A stretch of DNA of 64,000 nucleotides from Galeopsis tetrahit (GCA_963675135.1 OY776129.1:51968141-52032140), one strand, 5' to 3'; shown: positions 32,457 to 44,558, counted from the stretch's first letter. The notes: a model not told the origin generated them from the sequence alone. Made by a program: numbers and translations.

Positions 32457-35400
32457 CACTACAACAAAATGCATTTTTTGTAACGAATTTATTTGTAACC
32501 AACACAAAAATGGTTACGAAAAATCGGCTTATTATAACGAATTTCTATTTTGGTTACAAATAGGTCTATTTTAAATAACAATATGTAATTGTCGTTACAA
32601 ATAGCAAAAAGTTGGTTACGAATAGTAAAATACTTCTTAATTTATTTTATTCGTGAAATAACGATAAATTTTCTTATCCTACTGCATAATCTCTTTTTAT
32701 TTTTATTTTAATTATTGTTACAATTTAATAAATATATATTAAAAAATCTGAGTTGCATAAGGTTTCATCTCATTTATATATTTAATATACTACCGATTTT
32801 CCCTTCTTTCTAGGCTTATAATATATATACATATCTTTAATTATTTTAGATTTATAATATAAATTTTAGCCTGCTAATATATATATATATATAAATATAT
32901 ATATTCAATTATTTAAGGATTATATTTCTGTAAAAAAAAAAAAAAAAACTTAAGGATTATATTAAAATTTTACATCATTTAATTATTTGGGGACTTATAC
33001 AGTAATATATTTTTTAGTAGCCTATTCTAAATTAGAACTTAGAACGCAGTTTAGTCCAAAAATAATTTCAGAAATTAAAGCGCGTTAGAAAAAAAACAAT
33101 TTGAAAAAGGCGGGCTCATCGTTAAATTAATTCCTAATTCACATCACAAAACCTAAATTTCACAGCGTGGTCTACCGCCTCTGTGACTTGCGCCTAATCG
33201 ATTTCTCACCACCGCATTAACCGCTGCTGAGATCGATTTCGCACTACCGCATTAACCGCTGCTGAGATCGATTTCGCACCACCGCATTAACCGCTACTGA
33301 GATCGATTTACAGCCGATCAAAGGTAACCCCTCTCTTAGTTTTCTTATGTCGACTCTAATTTGCAAATCGTCCTGTTCTTTTCTTCCTTTTGTTTGAGTT
33401 CTAACTTTATATATATACCCACCGCTATCCAGATTCTAGATTCGTCTCTCTCGCCCTTCTCCTTTCCCTTTCGTCGGTCGCTTTTCTTAGGTAAGTGTTA
33501 GTTTGCTGAGTAAAGTCAGTGTTATTTGTTGATTAAATTTTTTAAATCATGTTGTATTTATGTATATGCAAACAGAGTAATCTGATTTATGAGCTTGTGG
33601 GCATTTTTTTTCCAAGTGAGTGACAACTTAGTTCTGAATTTTGGGGTTTGTCGTGTAAACCAAAATTTGGGTTCATGGTAATCTTAATGAAATCACAAGG
33701 TTTGTTGCACTTTGTTTATGTATGCTATTGTAGTCAATATTTATATTATGTTTGCTAAATATATTTTTTGTTGACCCAAATTTATGACTTAATAGTTAAT
33801 AGTTAATCCCCATTCCACGATTTTCTGAAATTTCCAGTATACTATGGTGAAATCAATAGGATTTAATCCTCATTCACAATTTTCTGCTACCTTTAATTAA
33901 GTAAAGTTTGGGGGAAAAGACATTAGTTTTGTTGGGATATTTTTCTGTGGAATCAACTTTCATTTTTGAGATATTTATGGGTAAATGTTCCTTTTTGTTC
34001 CTTAACTTGCGAATTTTTTTATCATTGTTGTGAAATCTGAATCTTTGGAATGTAGTTTAAGCCCAAAGAGAGAAAATGTCCACTTGATATATTATTTCGT
34101 AACAGCATTTTAAATCTACATCCGTTTATATCTAGCTTTCACATTTTTGTTAGCTCATTTCTTGCTTTTACTTTTTTCGATGATGGCCTTTTCCTTTACT
34201 AAGTATCGCACTTGCCATTTCTCTCTCTGTCATTCTTTTTGGATGTTGTACTAAGGCCACCTTTTTATTCAAACTCATGCTTTGTTTAAAGACACAATAA
34301 AATTGTATATTATTGATTATTTTTTGTATGTGGTCGATTTGAATTTGGCTCAAATTGTGCCAATGTTGGTATGTATGGATTTTTAGTGATTTAGATCTAT
34401 TGTATTTTTAATTATTTTAGTGTTAATCCGTGATTCATATCAGTGTTTGCGTGGTATGTTACTTTATTTTTCTCTTTTGGATTCTCTTAGGTTTGATTGA
34501 TTGCGTTCAGTAATTAGGAGGCTTTTGTTTTCTTTGGGTTTGTTTTGTGATTATAGTGTTGATGTATTAGTAGACGGGCTTGAGTGAGTGATTGTTGTTA
34601 TTTTTTTTGTTGTGGTTTTAGCAGAATGTGGTGTTGTCTGTGGTTGTTTGATTTTGTATATAAAACTATGTATGTATGCTTTAGGAATTGATGTGCTATT
34701 GTTTTGTTTTGCTTTGTTGAGGGCATTGGCTATTTTTTTTCTTTTGGCTTCAGGTGTTGGTATTAGTTGACCGGGTCTTGGTTTTGGGGTTGAATGGCCC
34801 CTTTGCCGGTTTATATTTCTTGCAAATTTGGCTCACCTATTATTGGATTTGTGCATTTTTTTTATTTAAGCTAAATATCGTTTTTTTTTATATATGTAAG
34901 TAAACTTGTATTTGTGCTTAATAAGTTCTTAATCTTATGATATTTTATTGTTGTCTCTTTTGTAGGACAATGAAGTTTAACTTTGATCGTAGACGAGAAG
35001 ACTAATCAAGACTTCAATCAAGGATATGGTTTTTTATACAAGTTATTAGACACATTGAAATGTCCAAATACATTTTCTTGTAAATATTTAGAATATTTTT
35101 ATACATATTTAATTTCTATAAATCAACTACAGATGACATGGATAGGTTTTTTTTTCGTGGATATGTTTATGTTGATTGAGTCCAGTTGGAGAATTATTAT
35201 TTTATTGAAATAAAATTAATGCATTACGACCCTATGAGTTATTTTATTAATTATTTATTCTTGTAATGAAATAAGAGGTAAATGTTACAAATATTACTAA
35301 CAAATTAAATATTCTAGTACTAAATATATGATTTTATGTAACAATTTATTTGTAACAAAATTGATATTTTGAACAAAATTTATAACATTTTGTAAAATAG

Positions 35401-35598
35401 CTTTTGTAACCAAAAAATGTGTCGTTACAAATGTACTGGTAACGAAATTGAATTTTTTTCGTTACAAAAACTTTTTGCAACGAGCTTTACAAGACCAACT
35501 TTTGTAACAAGATGTTTCGTTACAAAAGGTTTTTGTAACCAAAAAATCACTTTTTGTAACCAATTTTTTCATTACAAAAAGTGCATTTTCTTGTAGTG
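32457..35598. mobile_element. Non-autonomous CACTA (En/Spm-type) element, 3.14 kb
   Basis: Left terminus CACTACAACAAAATGCATTT, right inverse CACTACAAGAAAATGCACTT, flanked by the 3-bp duplication ATA (32454-32456 and 35599-35601). Both subterminal regions (about 32470-32640 and 35280-35590) carry many copies of TTTGTAACGA / GGTTACAAA in both orientations, the expected transposase-binding repeat zones. No transposase ORF. The interior includes a 35-bp triple repeat and splice-like signals. Confidence 0.85.
33211..33315. repeat. 35-bp tandem repeat, 3 copies, inside the CACTA element
   Basis: Unit ACCGCATTAACCGCTGCTGA plus GATCGATTTCGCACC starts at 33211, 33246 and 33281 with one or two changes per copy. 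Located in a GC-richer block that reads like a gene leader (donor-like AAAG|GTAACC follows at about 33322). Confidence 0.85.
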
Positions 35599-35601
35599 AT
35601 A

Positions 35602-36269
35602 TCTATCATTGGAGCTTTCTTTGAGGTCATATAATGAATATTTTGGATTGATTCTAATTCAGAATCTCATAGTAATTAGGTTGTGGAGGTCTGTTCTTCA
35701 AATTTATTATGTGGTTCCTTTTAGAAATTAATTAATAATCCAATTTCCATGCGCACATCCTTTATTTATCACTGGTCTTTGGAGTGTTTGCAGGTAAATG
35801 CCTTGATTGGAAAGCAACTGATGAGAAATATATTGTTAATTGCATAAGTTAAACACTAAATACTGATGAACATCTGTTCAGATTCCGTTGATTTTGATGG
35901 GGTTTTAATCTATCTATGGCGCTTTTAGTTCCAGCATTGTGTTGGTTGCTCGGTTTGTTTGAGCTAGAAATGGCGTTTTGATTTTCATCCTCTCTGAACG
36001 CGCTATGTTTCATCGAGTATGTGGAAGCAAACAAGGTTGTGCAGCTGCTGAAATTGTATGTAATTGGGTTTTAGTATTTTTATTTGACTCATTTTATGGA
36101 TGTTTTTTACTATTAGGTTGTTATACAAACATTGAAACAATTAATACCATTTTTTTGCTAATGTAAATATATTTGTCTTAAAATGTCTTAGTGTTATTTT
36201 GTTTATTGTTTCATTTACATTTTATTCATCTTTAACTTATTTGCCGGTGTGCGTGGACTGGGTGGATTA
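35602..36269. other. Spacer with possible decayed exon
   Basis: Around 35996-36058 a minus-stop-free stretch reads FIEYVEANKVVQLLK and then meets GTATG, which could be a donor. It may be an upstream exon of the ankyrin fragment at 36270, but this is weak. Confidence 0.25.
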
Positions 36270-36405
36270 GGTGGTGGAAATACTATCAGTTGTATCTCCA
36301 TTAGTAGACAACAGTTGTGAAGACGAAATCTGGGGTCCTCTGCACTCTGCTGCAAGTAGTGACAACGTTAAAATCGTGGAGTTTTCACTTAATAACATGC
36401 AGTGA
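36270..36405 (+). pseudogene. Ankyrin-repeat protein gene fragment
   Basis: After an acceptor-like GGATTAG the plus strand reads VVEILSVVSPLVDN and then EDEIWGPLHSAASSDNVKIV before a TGA. This matches the ankyrin consensus (xGWTPLHxAAxxGNxEIVxxLL), as in the small gankyrin-like plant ankyrin proteins. Only about one and a half repeats survive; the conserved Gly before N is Asp. A decayed exon, not a working gene. Confidence 0.55.
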
Positions 36406-38122
36406 GTATCTCTATCGAGTGGCCTATGCATTGTGTTAAGTATAAATAATATTTCTCTTCGACATTTATGTGCTTCATTTGAGAGAATTAAAGGTTACGC
36501 GTTGTATGAGTCCCACTACTTGAAAATCGGTACATATGAAGATAACAATTGGTATGTATCCATTGCAAGAACCAAAATAATGACATTGTTTTTTCCTCTG
36601 TCTCGAGTCTTTTTTTACGTTGTATTGCAGGTTCCGGTTCTAAATAAATAATTTTCCAACTTTTGTTGTGTGTTTATTGTAATTTGAGTTAATTTGGTTT
36701 GTTGTCAATTTTGGAGGAACCATTTTTTCGGGAGGATGCTAAAATATTTTTTTAGAGTATGCATGATTGGCCAAGAGGTAAAATTGTAACAGAGAGACAT
36801 ATGGTGTTTGGCACGGCTGCTACAATAGCTAGGGTGCAATCTTGCAGTGGGGCTGTGGATTTGTATCGTCTGGTAATGTGGAATTGGCAAAATAAGAAAG
36901 TGTTTGAAAATGTAATTTGGGATATGTGTAAAATTCTGGATGATATCAAAGGACGGTTTTGGAGTTGGGTGACTTGCTACAATACACCCTCAGGTAGTAT
37001 ACCATACAGATAATAGCTCGACGGTCCATGGCGTTTTCTCAGTGGACGACAACAACCTTAGAATCGAAGTTGGGCGTGTTGTCTACCTTCAATATGTTTG
37101 TTATGCTATTTGGTTTTATTTGGCCTTTGACTCTATTTCTATCTTTTTGTTTTGTTGTGGAGCACTCCTGGTGACTTTTAATCTTTGATACTATAGTATT
37201 TTAATATATTGAGTTATTTGTGATAAAAAAGAAGGTAAAATTATACTAACAGATTGAGATACTATTATTGGATATTATGACGTGCTTAGTGTCAAGTTGA
37301 ATGTTGTAAAATTGTACCAGGTTGAGAGCTTATTTATTCATGATTTATATAGTGTAGCTGCAAACATTAGTTGGGTGGTTACGTTGTAATTATTGAATTT
37401 AAGATTTATTTGTAGCAAGTTTGCTATACTTACATGATGTGTATTGCTTAGTTAAACGGGTAATGAGTAATCATATTATAGTAGTGGCTCTTTCAAGTTA
37501 AATTGGCAAGAGATGCAATATTTCTTCTTAACCAATACATAAGTATCATTTTCATTGTATACATATTTCTTCTTCCAGTTTCTCTTTACAACAAATATCT
37601 ACTAATTTAATAGGAGTAATTTTGATATTCTTAGTAAACATTTAAGTTATAGTTTTGCATACAATTCTTTTTAAGCATTCGAACAGGCAGTGATTATTGT
37701 TGCAGAAATTTACAGTGAGGTGATCTAAGGAGTTGGTTCTTACTACAATAATCAAAATATCTAATAATAAAAATTTGTATGAAATGAATTATTTTATAAT
37801 GTTAATGGGTTAATGACGTGAAACATAACAAAAATATTAAGAAAGAGTTGTATCGGTGTGGAACCATCTCACACAATACTTCAATGAATCGAAATTACAT
37901 CCCTTTACCATGTATATGCATGATTTATTGAACTTTCTGCCAAAACATTTAAGCTGAATTTTTTTAAATAAATTTTATTGTACATTACTAATTATTTTAT
38001 ATTATATTTTATATATAAAAAATAATTAATTAATTATTTTAATTAAACAATATCATCAAAAACTGTGCATCCCACGGGTGAAATACTAGTTGAAATAATA
38101 TACATAAATATTAAATTAATAT
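36406..38122. other. Spacer, no clear gene
   Basis: A 84-codon open frame at 36759-37013 includes WNWQNKKVFENVIWDM and IKGRFWSWVTCY, faintly like the C-terminal end of plant LINE ORF2 proteins; I cannot confirm it. The rest is AT-rich and empty. Confidence 0.3.
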
Positions 38123-38989
38123 ACGACGTCGTTCATTCAAATTAAAAATTTTTTAAAAAAAAAAAACTTTATTAAAGAGGCATTAAATACATCAATAATG
38201 GAGACCCCTTTTTTCGATCTAAAAAACCCCAATTAGACAACAAATTAAAATAAATAATTAAAAATCGAAATTCTAAAACAAACAAGAGTGGAGATTTAAT
38301 CGGCACTTATTCTTCCCTCTATTCCATTTCCATGTCTTCTCATTCTTCTACTCAGATTTTTGCATTAATATTCAGAAGGTTTTCAAAATTGTGATCTTCA
38401 CCATTGATACTTTCTATTATGGCCTCAACTTCATTTTCCCAAATTGAACCCTATGGAGGAACGCTGCTGTAAATTCGAAAGAACTCATCCATTTAATGAG
38501 AAATTCTTGGTGTCTATGATTGATGAGAACCCAGTCTGAAGAGTAAGGTGACAGGTGCTCCTTTCTAAGTTGTTTCAAGAAGACAAGAAACACCAAGACC
38601 AAGAAAAGAAAAGTTTTGTTTCCTTTACTGATTGCTGGTAACATTACCAGAACATCCAAGGAAGGACGTTCCTTTTCTAAGTTGTTTCAAGATCACATTC
38701 TTTTTCTATGCTATTGAAAGAACGATGATTTCTGAGTATTGATGAAGATTGCGATTTTGATTTTTCTAGGGCTCCTGTTTTAGAAATTGAGTGTGGAACA
38801 GAGTATCGGCTGTAAACATTTTAAAGATCTCAAGATTTTGTTCTTGTTTTAAGATTTAGATTTTTAATTATTTATTTTAATTTGTTATCCAACTGTTTTT
38901 TTTTTTTAAATTAAAAAAGACATTATTGACGTGTACTTAATGCCTTTTTATTCAAAAAAAAATTAAATTAAATTTGAATGAAACGGCGT
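38123..38989. mobile_element. Unclassified inverted-repeat element (about 870 bp)
   Basis: The left arm (ACGACGTCGTTCATTCAAATT ... AACAAATTAAAATAAATAAT ... ) returns inverted at the right (ACGCCGTTTCATTCAAATTT ... AACAAATTAAAATAAATAAT) over about 180 bp. The GC-richer middle contains TAAGTTGTTTCAAGA twice (about 38562 and 38675) and may be captured DNA. The target duplication could not be fixed. Confidence 0.5.
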
Positions 38990-39107
38990 AGTTTTATGTA
39001 TAGGGGTTAACTAGGATTGTCAAGTCAGAGTCGGGCAGGAGGGGTGCTGCCCGGAAGTCTAATTTGCCAAAAATGTTAAAGTTGGCGATTTAATTGCAAT
39101 ATTCTAA

Positions 39108-39527
39108 GGTGTTATTTGGTTAGGGATGATGGTGGATGGGACGGGGATGGAGATTGGAAAAATATGGATTGGGTAATCCATGAATAGTAATTGAATAAAA
39201 ATTGTGTTTTGATTGAAATTGGAAATAGGTGTGGATGGAGAACTTTATGTCAAATCAAGTAGGGGATAGAATAAATGTGTGGAAGAAAGTAGGAGAAAGA
39301 ATAAATGTGTGGAAGAAAAGTAGGAGATAGAATAAATGTGTGGAAAAAAAGTAGGAGAGAGAATGAGTGATTAAAAGAAAAAAAGAGTGATGTGATTGTA
39401 TAAAAATATGTATATAGATGTATTATAGGAATGAATGGGTATTTGAATGAGTATTTGGATGGAGAGGGATGGGATGGGGGATGGCCCATCCAAATCCGGA
39501 TGGGCCAATCCCAAACCAAACACACCC
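39108..39527. mobile_element. Tourist-type PIF/Harbinger MITE (420 bp)
   Basis: Termini GGTGTTATTTGGTTAGGGAT and the inverse GGGTGTGTTTGGTTTGGGAT, flanked by TAA (39105-39107 and 39528-39530). These ends and the TAA duplication are the Tourist hallmark. The interior has three tandem GAATAAATGTGTGGAA motifs. Confidence 0.8.
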
Positions 39528-39530
39528 TAA

Positions 39531-40085
39531 GGCCCTCTCCAATCATAAACCTCAAAAAATAGATTTTTCCTTTGCCACATGTGCGCCACCTCAAAAGCAA
39601 AAAAATCCAAACTCCAAAACCAAACTCCTCCCCCAACAATAAACCCAAAAAGTAGGTTTTTGGGGGACCCACCTCATTTTCTTTCATTTCTTATTTTAAT
39701 TTTTCGACTTATCTATTTTCTAATAATTATATATTTTAATTATTTTAATTTTTAATAGGAGTATTTTATAAAAACGACATAAAAATGCGGTAAATATGAT
39801 TAAAATTGAAAGGATACAAATAGAATAATAAACAAAAATAATTAAAAGTGGGGGACAGCGTAGGGCCCACGCCGCCTGGGGCATCCAAGCACTGATACAG
39901 CCCTTCTTCTTCACGGTGTGCAGCCCCACCTTCCCACCTTCCTCACTTTCCCTCCCTCAAAAAACCTAGATTTAAATGTTACAACCTCCCCAAAAAAAAC
40001 TCAACCACCAAACTTTTTTTCCAATGACTAAAAACCTCTCCACAATGTTCCATGTCACCAAAAAACCTCCCCATTGGAGAGGGTC
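39531..40085. mobile_element. Second PIF/Harbinger-like MITE (555 bp)
   Basis: Termini GGCCCTCTCCAAT and inverse GACCCTCTCCAATGGGGAGG, flanked by TAA (39528-39530, shared with the preceding element, and 40086-40088). Confidence 0.7.
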
Positions 40086-40338
40086 TAAAGGTTTAGATTA
40101 AATTCCAACGGAATGAAAGGTGATGATTTGTTTTACAATTAATCCAATTAATAAATGGACGGAGAGGGAGAGTACAGATAGGGGTATATAGCCTGGCCCT
40201 TTAATTAGCAAAGTGGACGTGAATGATGGCCCCACGTCACTTCACTTGTCAACTTGGGTCTGCAATACCAGGTCCTAGGCCACGGTTATTCGCGCACACA
40301 ATATTGTTGAGTATACCCACTTTAATTTTTAATTAATA

Positions 40339-41949
40339 CTTCTTTTCTTTCGTAATTATTTGCACACTTTTCTTATTTGAATGTCTCAAAATTATTTGCA
40401 CACTCTTAATATGAAAATACTTCAATAAATTAATACCCTCTCAAAATCATTTTATTTTTAAAATTGTCACCCTATTTTTACATATATTTTACTTTACACT
40501 TCACTATATCCACTTTACACCTCACCAAATCACCTAAAATACCTAGGGGTGGTTCGGTACGGTATACCGAACCATACCGTGTCATACCGTTATCATACCG
40601 AAAATTTCGATATCGAAAATATTGATACCGTTATCATACCGAAAATTTCGGTATACCGAAAATTCGGTATGAAAATTCTCATACCGAATGTCGTACCGAA
40701 AATTCGATATATCGTACCATACCGAATTTTCGGTACATACCGAATCATACCGAATTTTCGGTACATATCGAATCATACTGAATTTTCGATATGCCGAATC
40801 ATACCGAAATATCGATATGTCGAATCATACCGAAATATTGACATACCGTTTCATACCTAAATTAATTATAAAAATCATAAATCTAAATGTGTCAAACACA
40901 AATTAAAGGAGAATACAATCATCGTACAATGCAATTAATTAATTAATTAAAATCTAAACAAGACAATTCAGTGAATTCACCAACAGCTTAAACTCTTCAA
41001 CAGTTATAGGCACATCTCCATCTCCATCCATGACAATTCAACTCCCACATTTTCAATAACCTGATACAGCTCTCACATTTTCAATAATAAGATAAGATTT
41101 AAATAATAAAAAGCACAAAATATTAATCACATTATGCATAAAAAGCACAATCAGTTTCAGCAATCAAACCAAAACACCCCCACATCTAATTAACATAACT
41201 CAAATAACAAACAGTTTCAGCAATCAAACCAAAACACCCCCACATTATAAAAAATACTTACAGAAACAATTTATGTGTGAAAATAGTAAAAAATGAGAGG
41301 AATATTACATACCTTGAGACTTGAGAGTCCAGCGATGACGCAAGTCCGGCAGCGGCGTGCGGTGTGCAGCAAATCTGGCGATCGGGCGGTGTGCGTGCGT
41401 CGGGCAGTGTGGCGTGCAACGACACTTGATTCCGGCAAGGTAGCGTGCGGCGACGATTTGCTAGAGAGAATAGGAAGGAGAAGGACTGAAGTAGCGGCGC
41501 AGCGCTGCTGTAGGACTAGGGTTTTTTTAATTTGAAATTGAATGTGAATCTTATCAGTATATTGCGGGTTGGATTGTTAAAAAAAATTATTTTAAATTTA
41601 ATTTATTAATATAAATTTTTTAATTATTTTATTAATATTTCGATATTTCGGTATATATCGAAAATATCGGTATACCGATCATACCGAAATTATCAATATT
41701 TTCGGTATATACCGAAATACCGCGGTATGGTCATTTTCCATACCGTTATCATACTGAAATTTTCGGTACGATATCATACCGTACCGAAAATTTCAATAAT
41801 TTCGGTATTTTTTCGGTACGGTAAGCCCGGTATACCGAAATTTCGGTATATTTACCCACCCCTAAAAATACCTCTTCTTTATCTTACATCACCAATCACA
41901 AAATTCATTTTTCTTTCAAATTGTACAAATAATTTTGAAACAGAGGAAG
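40339..41949. mobile_element. Stowaway MITE split by an hAT-like element
   Basis: Left end CTTCTTTTCTTTCGTAATTA pairs with the inverse of the right end CTTCCTCTGTTTCAAAATTA, with TA at both sides. Subtracting the inner element and one 8-bp duplication leaves 282 bp, the same size as the other Stowaways here. Confidence 0.8.
40544..41864. mobile_element. hAT-like non-autonomous element with CGGTATACCGAA interior (1321 bp)
   Basis: Perfect 8-bp duplication AAAATACC (40536-40543 and 41865-41872) and inverted ends TAGGGGTGGT/TAGGGGTGGG, the classic hAT start. About 300 bp at the left and 200 bp at the right are irregular arrays of CGGTATACCGAA-like motifs. The middle (about 41290-41525) is GC-richer and gene-like, perhaps captured sequence, with a short ORF I do not recognise. 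Confidence 0.85.
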
Positions 41950-41951
41950 TA

Positions 41952-42921
41952 GTAAACATCTATAAAATGTCCAAAATACCCTTCTCTCGTTTTAAAACAA
42001 ATTATCTTACATGTACACCTACCCTTTGGGACTTTGACTGCCTCGACAGTTGCCTCCGGCAAACTTTAACCGGTAAAATATAATTCAAAACCAAAACAAG
42101 CATACTTTAATATGTACTCCCTCTGTTCCACAACTGTTTGGACACTTATTTTATTTGTCCGTTTCATAACTGTTTGACCACCTATAAAAGGAAACTATCT
42201 CATAAACTCTAGAGATTATTCTCTAATAGAGTCATTATTACCACCCCTTAAACAAATAGAAACACCAAGTTTAATAATTTTTTAATAGAGTCAAATGAAA
42301 GCCAAAAAACCCATACTACCCCTAATCTAATTATTTAAATTAATTTCGTGAATAAAAACTAACTCAATTTTTGAAATTCCATAAAAGGTGCAACTAGTCA
42401 ATTCCTAGAATTTAGGTTATGTTACCAGAAATTCCCTGACTTTCCAAATTCGAAAATTAAATTCTCAGATTCTTGTTATGCACTGAAATCAAAATAAGAA
42501 ATTTCCTAAATTCGATTTTCAAATTAAATTTCTAAGATTCGATTATGTAATGAAATCAGAATAAGAAATTTCCCAAATTGGATTTTCAATTTCAATTTCT
42601 CATATTCGATTATGCACTGAAATCAGAATAAGAAATTTCATATTGATATTAGATCTAGATTCTGGTACGTATCCAATACTTTTCTATTGTTTTTTATCGT
42701 TCGATTATTGTTCATATCATCAAATCAATCATTGATTTCGTGAATCATATGCAGTCATGAGATGTGGCAGGATAGGTCGACATGATCAATTAACATGTGC
42801 TGCTGTTTTTGGAATGGGCAAGACAAACATTCAGATTTAGTCAAATACAATATTTCATTGTATAATTATTCTGTAATTCTTTGTTTGATTTCAAATCCTT
42901 TACAATATATTTATCTGTTAT
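41952..42921. other. Spacer with one Stowaway end and a short tandem repeat
   Basis: A lone Stowaway-like terminus (CTCCCTCTGTTCCACAACTG) begins near 42117 with no matching right end. No gene. Confidence 0.4.
42461..42645. repeat. Tandem repeat, period about 67 bp, nearly 3 copies
   Basis: Each copy contains GATTATGCACTGAAATCAGA followed by ATAAGAAATTTC and AAATT(C/G)GATTTTCAA; copies start near 42461, 42529 and 42596 with small differences. Confidence 0.7.
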
Positions 42922-43351
42922 TGATAAAATGATAAAGACGGACGTTCAAGATCAAAGCAAGATGAAAGAGTATGCAAATAGAGATAGTACTGAGATGTAG
43001 TGGATAAAATGGGCTGCCACAGTCTGGTTCTGTTAAGCACACAGACTGGTTTCTGCAAAGCATCTTTCTGTTATTTCTTGGCATTTTATGATAGCAAATA
43101 GTAGGGTGACATGTGTCACATAGGCTGCAGCAAGCTTCCCCTATTTATGTACCTATTCTGTGATGTTTTAACCATCAATGAAAATGCACAAGAACATTTA
43201 GAGCTCAACTTGTATTCCTATCAATTAATGGCGTTTCACTCTTACTTCAAACAGTTATCTACCTTAAGCCTAGTAATTCTGAGTTTTCAGCTTTCTTTGA
43301 TCTCTGAATAGTAAGTTCGTTAATGTAATTAATGGTATTTGTTTATGTAAT
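42922..43351 (+). mobile_element. LTR-like segment, copy 1 (candidate LTR, 430 bp)
   Basis: It begins TGATAAAATGATAAAG, and the second copy of this sequence (47389) directly follows the purine tract GAAGGGGCA at the end of pol, so this is where an LTR should start. The right border is tentative: TGGTAGAAGAGC (43352-43363) matches the usual primer-binding site TGGTATCAGAGC at 10 of 12 bases, but the LTR does not end in CA. Confidence 0.5.
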
Positions 43352-43846
43352 TGGTAGAAGAGCTTGAGTTTCTGCCGTTCTTTTTACTTTCTTGTTCTCC
43401 TTCATTTTTTTTCTGAATTAAATTAATGCATTTGTTTTTAGTGATACTTTAATTTCATGTCGTTCATCCTATTATCCGTCTGTTTAATTTTGTCTTTGAC
43501 TTTTTGGTCTTTGCTCATTCTGTGTGTGAATTGATGTTGATATTAGAAAAGAATCAGCTAATTGTATGTCTTTAAGTGTAGATTGATACTAATTAATCTG
43601 GTGCTGCAGTTTGCCATTTTGATTTTTGGTTCTCTTGGTGCTAAGAAATATATTTTTCTCAAAGTCACAATTATAGTTTATGTCATTGGGTCTATGAAAT
43701 AGGGTATGGAAAAGTTGGAAATGGTGAATTATATAAGATGATACTAATCAGAATTCATATAATTTTTCTGGTAGAGGGATCTTTGCCTTTATTGAAAACT
43801 TCATCATTATAATGTAGGGTAGGTCTCCTATGAAATTGATTCTATA

Positions 43847-44494
43847 TATGAAATTGAGTTGACTCAACAGTTAACTATTGACGGTTGACTTGATCAACTT
43901 TTTTTTTTCGGTAAAAAAAATAATTCGAATTATCGTGTTACATAATTTTTTTTTTAGTGTTACACTTTTCAATTATCGTGACTTACACTTTTAAAAATAA
44001 TATTTTCAGTTATATTGACGTACACTTTTTGGTAATGTTATATTGCACCTTTTAGTTATATACACATGCACTTTTCAGTTAAAATGTATTGCACTTTTCA
44101 GTTATAATAACTTACATTTTTCATTAAAATATTGTGTTGCACTTTTCAAGTATATTGACATGCACTTTTTAATAATATTGTGTTGCACTTTTTAGTTATA
44201 ATGACTTGCACTTTTCATTAGAAGTTGTGTTGCATTTTCAATTATATATAGTGACTTACAATTTTTAATAAAAAAATGTGTTACACTTTTTAGTATAGTG
44301 TGTTACACTTTTTTAGTAATATTGACTTACACTTTTCAACACACATATTTTCGAAAAAAAAATTACCAATAAAAAAAATTACAAAAAATAAATAATAATA
44401 AAAAAAAAAAAATTGACCAAGTCCAAAATTTTATTCACAATATTCTTGAATATTTAGGGTTTAGGTTAACCAAGTCAACTCAATTTCTTATAAC
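43847..44494. mobile_element. Fold-back element with CACTTTT minisatellite core (copy 1)
   Basis: Ends TATGAAATTGAGTTGACT and the inverse TATAAGAAATTGAGTTGACT; flanked by the 14-bp direct repeat AAATTGATTCTATA (43833-43846 and 44495-44508). The core is an irregular array of TTGCACTTTTCAGTTATA and ATGACTTACACTTTT. Later copies at 48327-48973 and 51507-52150 came with the array units. Confidence 0.6.
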
Positions 44495-44558
44495 AAATTG
44501 ATTCTATATAAGACCAATCCCATAATGTATCAATGTAGAAATAATAGAAGTTGGAAAA

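Noticed and set aside
32457..35598. CRISPR-like or regulatory array from the many GTTACAAA repeats
   Set aside because: The repeats are inverted and direct, irregularly spaced and confined to the ends of an element with CACTA termini, so they are subterminal repeats.
36759..37013. 84-codon ORF with WNWQNKKVFENVIWDM
   Set aside because: Similarity to LINE C-termini is too faint to annotate as a gene; left as a note.
40549..40906. Overlapping open frames of about 70-100 codons in the CGGTATACC array
   Set aside because: They arise from a stop-poor low-complexity repeat and are open on both strands.
42100..42180. Complete Stowaway MITE
   Set aside because: Only the left terminus is recognisable; no right end with TA was found downstream.
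43111..43311. 66-codon open frame repeated at 47578-47778
   Set aside because: It lies within the LTR-like segment, has no recognisable domain, and is present in each copy only because the segment is duplicated.
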